Origin: CAYLMM01 sp964384825 | GTDB taxonomy: Bacteria; Krumholzibacteriota; Krumholzibacteriia; LZORAL124-64-63 | Direction: 5' to 3' | DNA length: 64,000 nt | Assembly: GCA_964384825.1 (NCBI GenBank) | Contig: CAYLMM010000006.1 | Coordinates: 12,437 to 76,436, forward strand | Shown: positions 1 to 8,299 of the stretch, piece after piece | Position numbering within the stretch: the stretch's first letter is position 1 | Layout of the letters: each line of letters starts with the position of its first letter | The notes under the pieces: model-generated | What the model saw: only the letters and a program-made list of their open reading frames with translations | The model's database searches: none | What the model was told of the DNA's origin: nothing | Position numbers and translations under genes: made by a program

Positions 1-36
1 CGGGGCCCGTCCGAGCCCGTGAACGAGGGAGGATGA
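1..36 (+). CDS. 3' end of an upstream gene (partial)
   Basis: Frame 1 is open from the window edge and ends in TGA at 34-36, two bases before the ATG of the next gene. Only eleven residues are visible, so no function can be given. The tight spacing and the following tightly packed genes suggest it is the preceding member of the polysaccharide operon. Its last codons contain the GGGAGG ribosome binding site of the next gene. It could equally be leader sequence. Confidence 0.35.
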   Translation, partial: RGPSEPVNEGG

Positions 37-37
37 G

Positions 38-574
38 ATGAACGGCGGCATCATTGCGGCGCTCTGGCGGCGCTGGCGAATGCGACGCGATCCCGTCGGC
101 TACGCCCGGCGCATCGGCGTGCGTCTGGGCCGCCGTTGCCGGATTTTGGGCATGGATCCCGCGACCTTCGGGTCGGAGCCCTACCTCGTGCGTCTCGGCG
201 ACCATGTGACCGTGACCTCGGGCGTGCGCTTCATCACCCACGACGGCGGCGTCTGGATCTTCCGCGACCAGGAGCCGGACATCGACGTCTTCGGCCCGAT
301 CGTGGTGGGGAACAACGTGTTCATCGGCATCGGCGCGATCATCATGCCGGGCGTGACCATCGGCGACGACTGCGTCGTGGCGGCCGGAGCGGTGGTGACC
401 CGCGACGTTCCGTCGGGGATGGTGGCGGGCGGCGTTCCGGCGAAGATCATCAAGCCGATCGGCGAATATCGCGAGGGCGTGGCGGGAAAGGCCGTGAACA
501 TCCGCTCGCTCGGCGTGCGGGATCGCCGCCGGAAGCTCGAGGAGATCTTCGGGGCCGATCTCGCGAAAGGCTAG
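38..574 (+). CDS. LbH-fold hexapeptide acyltransferase
   Basis: A 178-residue acyltransferase of the left-handed beta-helix (maltose/serine O-acetyltransferase-like) type. Hexapeptide repeats run from about residue 50 to 140, with the usual ending GVPAKIIK at about 133-140. A His-Asp pair (THDGG, about residue 67) sits where the catalytic histidine of these enzymes lies. Such enzymes acetylate a sugar or other small acceptor from acetyl-CoA in the cytoplasm. The ATG is preceded by GGGAGG at good distance. As the first complete gene of a polysaccharide cluster it most likely decorates a sugar unit or a precursor. The acceptor cannot be told from sequence. Confidence 0.85.
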   Translation: MNGGIIAALWRRWRMRRDPVGYARRIGVRLGRRCRILGMDPATFGSEPYLVRLGDHVTVTSGVRFITHDGGVWIFRDQEPDIDVFGPIVVGNNVFIGIGAIIMPGVTIGDDCVVAAGAVVTRDVPSGMVAGGVPAKIIKPIGEYREGVAGKAVNIRSLGVRDRRRKLEEIFGADLAKG

Positions 575-615
575 AAACCGGGGCCGGCCCGCGCGACCCA
601 GTACGGGAGAGACGA

Positions 616-1731
616 TTGTCGGCGGAAACCAACAGACCCGTCCGCGTGCTGCACGTCCTGGGGCGGATGCAGCGGGGTGGAGCCGAGACGCGGACCCTCG
701 ACGTCCTGCGGCGGCTCGATCCGCGCCGGGTGCGCGCCGATTTCTGCGTTCTGAGCGGTCGGTCCGGGCCCCTGGACGGAGAGGTCGAGGCGCTCGGCGG
801 CCGGGTCCACAGGGTCGGCCTGGGGCCGGCGTTTCCGTTCCGCTTCGTTTCGTTGCTGCGCCGCGAGGGCTACGACGTCGTCCATTCCCACGTCCATCTC
901 TTTTCGGGCGCGGTGCTGGCCTTGGCCCGGACGGCCGGAACGCCGCGCCGGATCGCGCATTTCCGCAGCACCGACGACGGCCGGGGACGCTCCCTGCCGC
1001 GCCGCGCCACGCGCTGGGTGATGCGGACGCTGATCGATATCGCGGCCACCGACGTTCTGGGCGTATGCGCCGCCGCCCTGGCTGCCGGGTGGGGCGGGCG
1101 CCGCGCCGGCGATCCTCGTGGGCGGGTTGTCTACAACGGCATCGATCTCGGTCGGTCGCCCGGTATCGCCGACCCCGAGGGCGTGCGCGCGGAATTCGGA
1201 CTCGGGTCCGGGCCGCTCTGCATCCATGTGGGCCGCTTCGATCCTCCCAAGAACCATCTGCGGCTGCTGGAGATCTTCGCCGCCTTGCGCCGCCTGGAAC
1301 CCGGGGCTTCGTTGCTGCTGGTGGGCCGCGGCGGCGGCGAGATCGAGACGCGGGCGCGGCAGCTGATCGCTGAAAGAGGATTGCAGGGCGCGGTGGCCGT
1401 CGCCGGCGAACGCGACGACGTGCGCAGGCTGATGGCTTCGGCCGACCTGATGATCTTCCCCTCGCTCTGGGAGGGGCTGCCCGGCGCGGTGCTCGAAGCG
1501 CTGGCGGCCGGTTTGCCGGTGCTGGCGAGCGACTTGCCGGGCGTGTGCGAGATCCGGGACGAATCGTCGGGCCTGACCGCCCTGTCCCTGGCCGATGACG
1601 ACCGGACCTGGGCCGAGACGGCCTCGACGCTGTTGCGGACCGCCCCGAAGGCGTCCCTGGAATCCGGGGGCCCCTTCGACGTCTCGGTCTGCGCCGAAAC
1701 GATGATGTCGATCTGGAGGGGAAAGCCGTGA
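616..1731 (+). CDS. GT4 family glycosyltransferase
   Basis: A GT-B fold retaining glycosyltransferase of about 371 residues. The N-terminal half begins with a typical acceptor-domain strand and Gly-rich loop (RVLHVLGRMQRGGAE). The C-terminal Glycos_transf_1 half carries the nucleotide-sugar E-x7-E motif (EGLPGAVLE). The start chosen is TTG 616, with GGGAGA at 604-609; the frame is open further upstream, but that would run through the preceding acyltransferase gene. The stop overlaps the GTG of the next gene (GTGA), so translation is probably coupled. It should add one sugar to the lipid-linked repeat unit at the cytoplasmic face of the membrane. Donor and acceptor are not determined. Confidence 0.85.
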   Translation: MSAETNRPVRVLHVLGRMQRGGAETRTLDVLRRLDPRRVRADFCVLSGRSGPLDGEVEALGGRVHRVGLGPAFPFRFVSLLRREGYDVVHSHVHLFSGAVLALARTAGTPRRIAHFRSTDDGRGRSLPRRATRWVMRTLIDIAATDVLGVCAAALAAGWGGRRAGDPRGRVVYNGIDLGRSPGIADPEGVRAEFGLGSGPLCIHVGRFDPPKNHLRLLEIFAALRRLEPGASLLLVGRGGGEIETRARQLIAERGLQGAVAVAGERDDVRRLMASADLMIFPSLWEGLPGAVLEALAAGLPVLASDLPGVCEIRDESSGLTALSLADDDRTWAETASTLLRTAPKASLESGGPFDVSVCAETMMSIWRGKP

Positions 1732-3122
1732 ACCGCCCCTCCACCGGATGCCGGGCGTGGTTGGCGATCCTGTTCGCGGCCCTGGCCGTCCTGACGGTGG
1801 TCGACATGCCGCTGCTGGACGATCTGCCGCTGCGGGCCCTCTGCGCGCTGGCCGTGACGGCGGGCGTCATCGGCCTGGCCGTATCCGCGGTCGTTTCCCG
1901 CCGGGGGATCTTCGCGATCGCGTCGATCTACACGGCGGTCTTCGTCGTCTTCCATTTCGGCCTGGCCGCCGCCCACGCCGCGGGTTACGACGTTGTCGCG
2001 GCGCGCGGCCTGCCTTGGCTCTACGACTGGTTCTTCACGCCCGCGGCGCGCACGGCCCTGGCATTCTGCGTGTCCGGCAGCGCCGCCCTGGCCGCGGGAA
2101 TCTGCCTCCAGTCGGCGCTGGATGTCCGCGACGGCCCCGGCCCGGTCCTCGAACCGGAAACGCGCGCGCCCTATTCGGCGGCCGGATTCGCGCTGCTGGC
2201 CGGCTCGATCCTCGCCTGGGGAGCGATGGTCGTTTCCAGCGGCGGGGCGGGCATCCTGGTCGGAGCCTATGTCGCATTCCTGGATGCGACCGGCAACGCG
2301 CCCCTGATGTACGCCTACCTGGGGATGGGAATCGGCGCGGCCCTGTTGGCGGCGGGTCCGCCCGACCGCTGGCGGCGCGCCGGCCTGATCCTCTTCGCGG
2401 CGTGGGCCCTGCTGGTCTTCCCGCTCGGCCTGCGGGGCGAGGTCCTGTTCCCCGCCTGCGGCGCTTTGGCCGTGGCCTCGATGCGGCGTCCTCCGCTGCG
2501 GGCCCGCTGGACGGCATTGATCGCCCTGGCGCTGCTGGTCGCGATCTCGGTCGTGCGGGTCCTGCGGACATCCGGCCTGGACGGCGGGGCGGACATCTCC
2601 GGCGCCGGCAACCCCTTCGACGCCCTCGCCGAGCTGGGCAGTTCGCTGCGCCCGGTCGTCGAGTCGGTGGGCTGGGCCGCGGGCGGAGAACGGGCCCTGG
2701 GCGGCGCCAGCTACTGGGCCCCGCTGGAAAGGCTGCTCCACTATCTGGCGCCGCTCTGGGAGCGCGCGCCGGGGCTGGAGGATCCGCGCCTGCTGAACGT
2801 GGTCGTGCAGGAGAGGATCGGACCGATCGGTTTCTCGCCGGTCGCCGAGGCCTTCCACAACTTCCGCGACTGGGGTCCGGCGGGCGTGATGTTCGTGACG
2901 GGGAATCTGCTGGGCTGGCTCGACCGGCGCCGCCCGACGGCCCGCAACCAGGCATTGACCGCGGTGCTGATCGTGCCGCTGCTGATCCAGATCCGCAACG
3001 CCTTCACGCAGGTGCCGGGCCAGATCCTGACCGGCCTGGCGGTCGTGATGCTGGTGGCGGCGGCCGGTTCTTTGATCCGGCGTTGGTCCGCTCCCGGCCG
3101 GCCGGATGTTTCGGCGGAATGA
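1728..3122 (+). CDS. Wzy-like O-antigen/polysaccharide polymerase
   Basis: A 464-residue polytopic membrane protein with roughly 10-12 hydrophobic segments and a large hydrophilic loop at about residues 285-375. The GTG start at 1728 overlaps the previous stop and is preceded by GGAGGGG. The topology and a C-terminal region with conserved-looking charged residues (AEAFHNFRDWGPAG at about 372-385) resemble the O-antigen polysaccharide polymerase family PF14296. Wzy proteins join lipid-linked repeat units on the periplasmic side. Placement between glycosyltransferases fits. Wzy proteins are poorly conserved, so another membrane role such as a ligase or flippase is possible. No Wzx flippase is seen in this cluster. 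Confidence 0.65.
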   Translation: MNRPSTGCRAWLAILFAALAVLTVVDMPLLDDLPLRALCALAVTAGVIGLAVSAVVSRRGIFAIASIYTAVFVVFHFGLAAAHAAGYDVVAARGLPWLYDWFFTPAARTALAFCVSGSAALAAGICLQSALDVRDGPGPVLEPETRAPYSAAGFALLAGSILAWGAMVVSSGGAGILVGAYVAFLDATGNAPLMYAYLGMGIGAALLAAGPPDRWRRAGLILFAAWALLVFPLGLRGEVLFPACGALAVASMRRPPLRARWTALIALALLVAISVVRVLRTSGLDGGADISGAGNPFDALAELGSSLRPVVESVGWAAGGERALGGASYWAPLERLLHYLAPLWERAPGLEDPRLLNVVVQERIGPIGFSPVAEAFHNFRDWGPAGVMFVTGNLLGWLDRRRPTARNQALTAVLIVPLLIQIRNAFTQVPGQILTGLAVVMLVAAAGSLIRRWSAPGRPDVSAE

Positions 3123-3138
3123 AGGAAGGAAAGACGCC

Positions 3139-4347
3139 TTGCGACTGTCCGTGACCCTCGAGCACCGCTTCGCGATCACCCCCGACGGCGCGGCCTGGAC
3201 ATCGACGATGTTCCCGCGCGAATTCTGGGACCGTTATCTCGACGTCTTCGAGGGGCTGACCGTGGTCGCCCGGGCCTTGCCGGCCGCGGCGCCCGATCCG
3301 AGCTGGCGCCGGGTCGACGGCGACGGCGTGGGATTCGCGCCGCTGCCGCATTACATCGGTCCGGTGCAGTACCTGCGGCGTCGCGCCGCCCTGACGCGTT
3401 CGCTGCGCGAGGCCCTGTCGCCCGACGCGGCGGTCGTGATGCGCGTCGGTTCGCCGATCGCCGATCTGGCGGCGCCGATGCTGCTGGGCCGGGGCCAACC
3501 CTTCGCGGTCGAGGTCGTGGGCGATCCCTGGGACACCTTCGCGCCCGGCGCCATGCGCCATCCCCTGCGGCCGGTGATGCGCCGCTACTTCGCCCGCAAG
3601 CTGAGGGAGCAGTGCGCCGCGGCCTGCGCGGCGTCCTACGTCACCGCCGCCGCGCTGCAGCGCCGCTATCCCCCCGGTCCGCGAACCTACGCCACCGACT
3701 ACTCGAGCATCCGGCTGACCGGCGAGGATTTCGCCGCCGCCGCCCGCGGGTCGTTCGACTGCGGCGGGCCGCTGCGCTTGGCGACCGTCGGCACTCTGGC
3801 CCAGATGTACAAGGGGACCGACGTCCTGCTGACCGCGCTGGCCGAATGCGTGCGCGAGCGGGGCCTGGATCTGAGTCTGACGATCGTCGGCGACGGGCGG
3901 CACCGCGGCGAACTGGAAGCCTTGGCCTCGAGTCTGGATGTGGCCGACCGGGTCGATTTCCGCGGGCAGCTGCCGGCGGGAGCGGCGGTGCGCGGGGTGC
4001 TGGACGAGACCGATCTCTTCCTGCTGCCCTCGCTGCAGGAGGGGCTGCCCCGGGCGCTGATCGAGGCGATGGCCCGCGGGCTGCCGTGTTTGGCCAGCGA
4101 CGTCGGCGGCATCGGGGAACTGTTGGCGGCCGAGGATCTGCTGCCGGCCGGCGACGCCGGGGCCCTGGCCGGGGCGATCGCCGCGGCCGCGGGCGATCCG
4201 GCGCGGCTGGCCCGGATGGCCGCCCGCAACTTCGAGCGGGCCGGCGACTACCGCGACGAGGTGCTGGCCGCCAGGCGGCGCGGCCTCTATGAACATCTGC
4301 GCGATCGGACCGCGGAATGGATCGCCGCGCGAAAGGACCGACGGTGA
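3139..4347 (+). CDS. GT4 family glycosyltransferase
   Basis: A GT-B glycosyltransferase of about 402 residues with a recognisable C-terminal Glycos_transf_1 domain. A donor-site loop (GTLAQMYKGTD, about residue 218) is followed by an E-x7-E motif (EGLPRALIE, about 302-310). The start chosen is TTG 3139, 9 bases after AAGGAAGGA and 16 bases past the preceding stop; an upstream ATG at 3106 overlaps that gene and lacks a site. Its stop overlaps the next gene's GTG. It acts in the cytoplasm on the polysaccharide repeat unit. The N-terminal acceptor half is divergent from the other two GT4 enzymes here, which suggests a different acceptor. Confidence 0.8.
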   Translation: MRLSVTLEHRFAITPDGAAWTSTMFPREFWDRYLDVFEGLTVVARALPAAAPDPSWRRVDGDGVGFAPLPHYIGPVQYLRRRAALTRSLREALSPDAAVVMRVGSPIADLAAPMLLGRGQPFAVEVVGDPWDTFAPGAMRHPLRPVMRRYFARKLREQCAAACAASYVTAAALQRRYPPGPRTYATDYSSIRLTGEDFAAAARGSFDCGGPLRLATVGTLAQMYKGTDVLLTALAECVRERGLDLSLTIVGDGRHRGELEALASSLDVADRVDFRGQLPAGAAVRGVLDETDLFLLPSLQEGLPRALIEAMARGLPCLASDVGGIGELLAAEDLLPAGDAGALAGAIAAAAGDPARLARMAARNFERAGDYRDEVLAARRRGLYEHLRDRTAEWIAARKDRR

Positions 4348-5561
4348 GGGTGCTGCATCTGGTCAAGACGAGCGACGGAGCGGCGTGGGCCGCGGCCCAG
4401 GCGGCCGTGCTGGCGCGCGCCGGGGTCGAGGTGCATGCGGCCCTGCCCGCTTCCGAAGGCCGGATGATGCCCGAGTGGCAGGCTTCGGGCGCCGCGCTGC
4501 ACATCGTCGACTGCGACATGCCCTTGCGCCGGCCGCATCTGCTGGCCGGCCGACGCCGCGCCCTTCGCGAACTGGTGGAAAAAGTGGCGCCGGACATCAT
4601 CCACAGCCACTTCGTCGGCACCACCATGCTGCTGCGCATGGCCCTGGGGCGAAAGCATCCCACGCCGCGGATCTTCCAGGTGCCGGGGCCGCTGCACATG
4701 GAGCATCCGGTGACGCGGCGCGCGGAAATGGCCCTGGCCGGACCGGCCGACCGCTGGATCGGGTCGAGCGATTTCATATGCTCGCTCTACCGCCGCGCCG
4801 GCGTCGCGGACGACCGACTTTTCCTGAGCTACTACGGTGCGAAGCTGCCCGCGCCGAACGAACGGACGGGCGCCCTGCGACGACGGCTCGGCATACCCGA
4901 CGATGCCTTCGTGGCCGGGAGCGTGAACTGGATCTATCCGCCGAAACGCTGGCTGGGGCAGAGGGTGGGCCTGAAGGGCCACGAGGACGTGATCGATGCG
5001 CTGGGCCTCGCCATGGCCGAGGAGCCGCGCCTGCACGGGGTCCTGGTCGGGGGCGTCTTCGGACGCGATCCCGGCGGGAAGCATTTCGCCCGGCTCAGGC
5101 GCAGGGCCGAAGAGGTCGGCCGCGGGCGGATCCACATGCCGGGTCCGATTCGTCCCGGCGAGGCCGACGACATCTGGCCCGATTTCGATTGCTGCCTGCA
5201 CGCCCCCCAGTCGGAGAACTGCGGCGGGGTGATCGAGCCGATGCTCGCCGGCGTGCCGGTGGCCGCAGCGCGGGTGGGCGGGCTGCCCGAGGTCGTCCGC
5301 GACAAGGCGACCGGCCTGCTGACGCCCCCGCGGTCGCCGTCGGAACTGGCCCGGGCGCTGATCGAGATCGTGCGGACGCCCGGCCTCTCCGCGGCCCGCG
5401 CCGTCCGCGGCCGCTCGCTGGTGCGCACGATGTTCGACGTCGAGCGCACGGCCGCCGAGGTGCTGGCCGTCTACCGGCACCTGCTCGAACCCGATGCTCC
5501 GCCCCCGGCGTCCTTCGACGTCCGATCGTTCCTGGCGCGACGGGAAACGGAGGGCGCGTGA
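4344..5561 (+). CDS. GT4 family glycosyltransferase
   Basis: A GT-B glycosyltransferase of about 405 residues. It starts at GTG 4344 in a GTGA overlap with the previous stop, with GAAAGGA at 4331-4337; the ATG at 4317 lies inside the upstream gene. The mature start RVLHLVKTSDGAAWA is a typical N-terminal strand and loop. The C-terminal half has the donor-site region, here with SENCGGVIEPMLAG in place of the more common EGFG-type motif (about 293-306). It is followed by the priming transferase with a one-base stop/start overlap. The likely role is elongation of the lipid-linked glycan. The sugar transferred is unknown. Confidence 0.8.
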   Translation: MRVLHLVKTSDGAAWAAAQAAVLARAGVEVHAALPASEGRMMPEWQASGAALHIVDCDMPLRRPHLLAGRRRALRELVEKVAPDIIHSHFVGTTMLLRMALGRKHPTPRIFQVPGPLHMEHPVTRRAEMALAGPADRWIGSSDFICSLYRRAGVADDRLFLSYYGAKLPAPNERTGALRRRLGIPDDAFVAGSVNWIYPPKRWLGQRVGLKGHEDVIDALGLAMAEEPRLHGVLVGGVFGRDPGGKHFARLRRRAEEVGRGRIHMPGPIRPGEADDIWPDFDCCLHAPQSENCGGVIEPMLAGVPVAAARVGGLPEVVRDKATGLLTPPRSPSELARALIEIVRTPGLSAARAVRGRSLVRTMFDVERTAAEVLAVYRHLLEPDAPPPASFDVRSFLARRETEGA

Positions 5562-6208
5562 TGTACCGCCGCTGCGGCAAACGCCTTTTCGATGTCTGCG
5601 CCGCGGCCCTGGGGCTGCTGCTGCTCTCGCCGGCGCTGCTGCTGACGGCTCTGGCGGTGCGTCTGCGCCTCGGTTCGCCGGTGCTCTTCCGTCAGCGCCG
5701 GCCCGGCCGCGACGGCCGCCCGTTCACGATCCTGAAGTTCCGCACGATGCGCGAAGCGAACGGCGCCGACGGATCGCCCCGCCCCGATGCCGAGCGCCTG
5801 GACCGTTTCGGCCGCGCGCTGCGGGCGGCGAGTCTGGACGAGTTGCCCGAACTTGTGAACGTCCTGCGGGGGGAGATGAGCCTGGTCGGCCCGCGCCCCC
5901 TGCTGATGGAGTACCTGCCCCTCTACTCGCGCGAGCAGGCCCGTCGCCACGAGGTCCGGCCCGGCGTTACCGGCTGGGCCCAGGTCCGCGGCCGCAACGC
6001 CCTGGACTGGGACGAGAAATTCGCCCTCGACACCTGGTACGTGGATCATGTCGGCTTCGGATTGGATCTGCGGATCCTGCTGGCGACCGTCGCGGCCGTC
6101 TGCCGGCGGCGCGGCATCGGCCACGCCGGCCATGTCTCGATGCCCCGGTTCCGTGGACATCCGCAGACCGGGCGGGGAACCGATGAACCGGAAGGAAGGG
6201 ACCGATGA
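5561..6208 (+). CDS. PglC-type phosphoglycosyl transferase (priming sugar transferase)
   Basis: A 215-residue monotopic phosphoglycosyl transferase that moves a sugar-1-phosphate from a UDP-sugar to polyprenol phosphate and so starts glycan assembly at the inner membrane. The single N-terminal re-entrant helix (about 10-33) contains the Ser-Pro kink at 23-24. The catalytic Asp-Glu dyad is at 93-94 (SLDELPEL) and the GPRP motif at about 110-113. It lacks the extra N-terminal membrane domains of WbaP/WcaJ, so it is the minimal PglC form. It lies directly upstream of a PglD-like gene with an ATGA overlap. That pairing suggests an N-acetylated bacillosamine-like primer sugar, which is inference. 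Confidence 0.88.
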   Translation: MYRRCGKRLFDVCAAALGLLLLSPALLLTALAVRLRLGSPVLFRQRRPGRDGRPFTILKFRTMREANGADGSPRPDAERLDRFGRALRAASLDELPELVNVLRGEMSLVGPRPLLMEYLPLYSREQARRHEVRPGVTGWAQVRGRNALDWDEKFALDTWYVDHVGFGLDLRILLATVAAVCRRRGIGHAGHVSMPRFRGHPQTGRGTDEPEGRDR

Positions 6209-6852
6209 AGAATCGGACGGGAAAGAGGCTGGTGATCATCGGCGCGTCGGGCCACGGCCGCGTCGCGATGGATATCGCCGGCGCGCTCGAGTTGCCGTTG
6301 GCCGGATTCGTCGACCGGTCCGTGCCGGTGGGCGAGAGGATCCACGGTCATCCGGTGCTGGCTGCCGAGCCCGAGGAATGCGCGGCCCTGACCGAGGGCG
6401 CCGCCGACTGGTTCGTGGCCATCGGCGAGAACGCCGTCCGTCGCGACCTGTTCGCCCGTCTGCGGAAGATCACCGGCCACGATCCGATCAATCTGATCCA
6501 CCCCTACGCCGCGATCAGCGGCCTGGCCGCTTTCGGAGCGGGCGTCTTCGTGGGTCCGGGCGCGGTGGTGAACGTGGATGCCCGGCTCGAGGACGGGGTG
6601 ATCCTCAACACCTCCGCCAGCGTGGATCACGACGGCGTGCTCTGCGCCTTCAGCCAGGTTTCGCCGGGATGCCGGCTGGCCGGGAACGTGACCGTCGGGG
6701 AAGAGGCCTTCCTGGGCACCGGCGCCTCGTTGATCCCCGGGGTGACCGTGGGCAGCGGCGCGGTGGTGGGCGCGGGCGCGGTGGTCGTGGAAAACGTGCC
6801 GCCCCGGGTCACGGTGGTCGGCGTACCGGCCAGGACCCGAGGCGGCATCTAG
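6205..6852 (+). CDS. PglD/NeuD-like sugar O/N-acyltransferase
   Basis: A 215-residue acetyltransferase of the PglD/NeuD family. The N-terminal Rossmann-like part has the nucleotide-sugar loop GASGHGR (13-19). The C-terminal part is a left-handed beta-helix of hexapeptide repeats (about 105-205). The likely catalytic histidine is H142 in SVDHDG, matching the family's conserved His. In the bacillosamine pathway PglD acetylates the C4 amino group of the UDP-sugar using acetyl-CoA. Context supports this: a PglC-type enzyme precedes it and a DegT-type aminotransferase lies just downstream on the other strand. A PglF-type dehydratase is not in the window, so the exact sugar is unproven. Confidence 0.85.
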   Translation: MKNRTGKRLVIIGASGHGRVAMDIAGALELPLAGFVDRSVPVGERIHGHPVLAAEPEECAALTEGAADWFVAIGENAVRRDLFARLRKITGHDPINLIHPYAAISGLAAFGAGVFVGPGAVVNVDARLEDGVILNTSASVDHDGVLCAFSQVSPGCRLAGNVTVGEEAFLGTGASLIPGVTVGSGAVVGAGAVVVENVPPRVTVVGVPARTRGGI

Positions 6853-6864
6853 CGGAGGATTCTC

Positions 6865-6900
6865 CAGGCGGATCTTCAGGCGGTCCTTCAGGCGGTCCGG
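6865..6900. repeat. 12-bp tandem repeat, three copies
   Basis: Three back-to-back copies of CAGGCGGNYCTT-like units lie at 6865-6876, 6877-6888 and 6889-6900. They span the convergent junction between the PglD-like gene and the aminotransferase gene. Read on the minus strand, each 12-base unit preserves frame, and the TGA stop of the aminotransferase (6890-6888) is repeated 12 bases further on, giving two in-frame stops. Confidence 0.8.
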
Positions 6901-8054
6901 CCGGCGGCGGCTCTGGCCACGGCGCTCCCGCCCTCGAGGATCGCTTCTCCGGTCTCCCGCAGCGCGCTGCAGACCACGTCCACCTGCCGGGGCTTCAGCC
7001 CGTTGAAGAACGGCAGGGCGATGGTCCTTTCGGACAGGGATTCGCAGACCGGGAAGGATCCCGGCTCGAACCCGAAGCGTTCGCGCAGGAAGGGCTGCAG
7101 GTGGACCGGCGGGAAGTAGTTGCTGCAGCCGATTCCCCGGCCTCGCATCAGATCCATCATCCGGTCGCGGTCCTCGCGGCCGAACTCCTCGGACAGGGCG
7201 ATCACGAAGACGAACCAGCTGCGGCCGGCGCTCTCGGGCTCGGCCTGCAGGCTCAGCCACGGGATGTCGGCCAGGCGCTCGCGGTACAGTTCGGCGACCG
7301 CCGCGCGGCGCGACAGGATCTCGTCGATGCGGCTGAGCTGGGCGATCCCCAGGGCGGCGGAGATGTCGCTCATCCGGTAGTTGTAGCCGAGTCGTTCGTG
7401 GGCCAGCCAGCCCGGACCCTCGCCGCGGCCCTGGTTGCGCAGGGAGCGGCAGTGGGCGGCGATGCGGTCGTCGTCGGTCATCAGCAGGCCGCCCTCGCCG
7501 GTGGTGATCTGCTTGTTGGGATAGAAGGCCAGCACCGAGACGTCGGCGTTCTTGCCGACCACCGAGCGACGGTCCCAGGCGCCGATGGCCTCGCAGGCGT
7601 CCTCCACGATCCACAGTCCGTGGCGGTCGGCGAAATCGCGCACGGCGCCGGTGTCGTAGGGCACGCCGAAGACGTGGACCGGCAGCAGGCCGACCGTCCG
7701 GGGCGTCAGGGCCGATTCCAGCGCGCCGACGTCCAGGTTCCAGTTTTCGGGGTCGATGTCGACGTAGCGCGGCCGGCCCTCGGGATAGAGGATGCAGTTG
7801 GTCGAGGCGATGAAGGTGAACGGAGTGGTGATCACTTCGTCGCCGCGTTCGAGGCCGAGAGCCAGCATGGCCAGGTGCAGGGCACTGGTACCGCTGTTGA
7901 CGGCGATGGCATGTTTTCGATCATGGTAGGCCGCCATCCGGCGCTCGAATTCGCGCAGTTTGGGGCCGAGGGCGAGGTCGGACGTCAGCAGGACTTCGTT
8001 GACCGCGTCGCGTTCCAGATCCGTGATGTCGGGGCGGGAGAGGGGAATCTGCAC
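6888..8054 (-). CDS. DegT/DnrJ/EryC1/StrS-type PLP sugar aminotransferase
   Basis: A 388-residue aspartate-aminotransferase-fold enzyme that aminates a keto-sugar nucleotide using PLP and glutamate. The family start IPLSRPDI, the phosphate-binding NSGTSALH (53-60), the EDACEAIGA motif (151-159) and the Schiff-base lysine K181 in FYPNKQITTGEGG are all present. The start chosen is GTG 8054, with AAAAGGA 7 bases upstream; the frame is open for 56 more codons, but these lack a site and family similarity. It converges on the PglD-like gene and probably supplies its UDP-4-amino-sugar substrate, as PglE does. Perosamine- or other amino-sugar synthesis is the alternative. Confidence 0.88.
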   Translation of the reverse strand: MQIPLSRPDITDLERDAVNEVLLTSDLALGPKLREFERRMAAYHDRKHAIAVNSGTSALHLAMLALGLERGDEVITTPFTFIASTNCILYPEGRPRYVDIDPENWNLDVGALESALTPRTVGLLPVHVFGVPYDTGAVRDFADRHGLWIVEDACEAIGAWDRRSVVGKNADVSVLAFYPNKQITTGEGGLLMTDDDRIAAHCRSLRNQGRGEGPGWLAHERLGYNYRMSDISAALGIAQLSRIDEILSRRAAVAELYRERLADIPWLSLQAEPESAGRSWFVFVIALSEEFGREDRDRMMDLMRGRGIGCSNYFPPVHLQPFLRERFGFEPGSFPVCESLSERTIALPFFNGLKPRQVDVVCSALRETGEAILEGGSAVARAAAGRTA

Positions 8055-8299
8055 GTCATCATCCTTTTCGGGCGGAATTCCGGCCGCGTGTTGGGCGGGC
8101 GAGTGGAGGCCGGGACCGCATCGGCGTGCGAATCTACCGGCCACAGCATACGCGACCCGCAAGAGGATCGCACGCCCGGCTGTGCAAGATCGTTGCCATC
8201 GATCAACGGCAGGGATATTCATGGTGGCTAGCGGCGGAGCGGAAACTTATTGTTGGAAGCGATGGTAACGCGCACGGCGCCTCAGGACGGAGACCGGCG

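Noticed and set aside
1131..3179. Minus-strand frame of 682 codons opposite the Wzy-like gene
   Set aside because: Very rich in Arg, Gln and Gly with no hydrophobic core; overlaps two genes with good family motifs.
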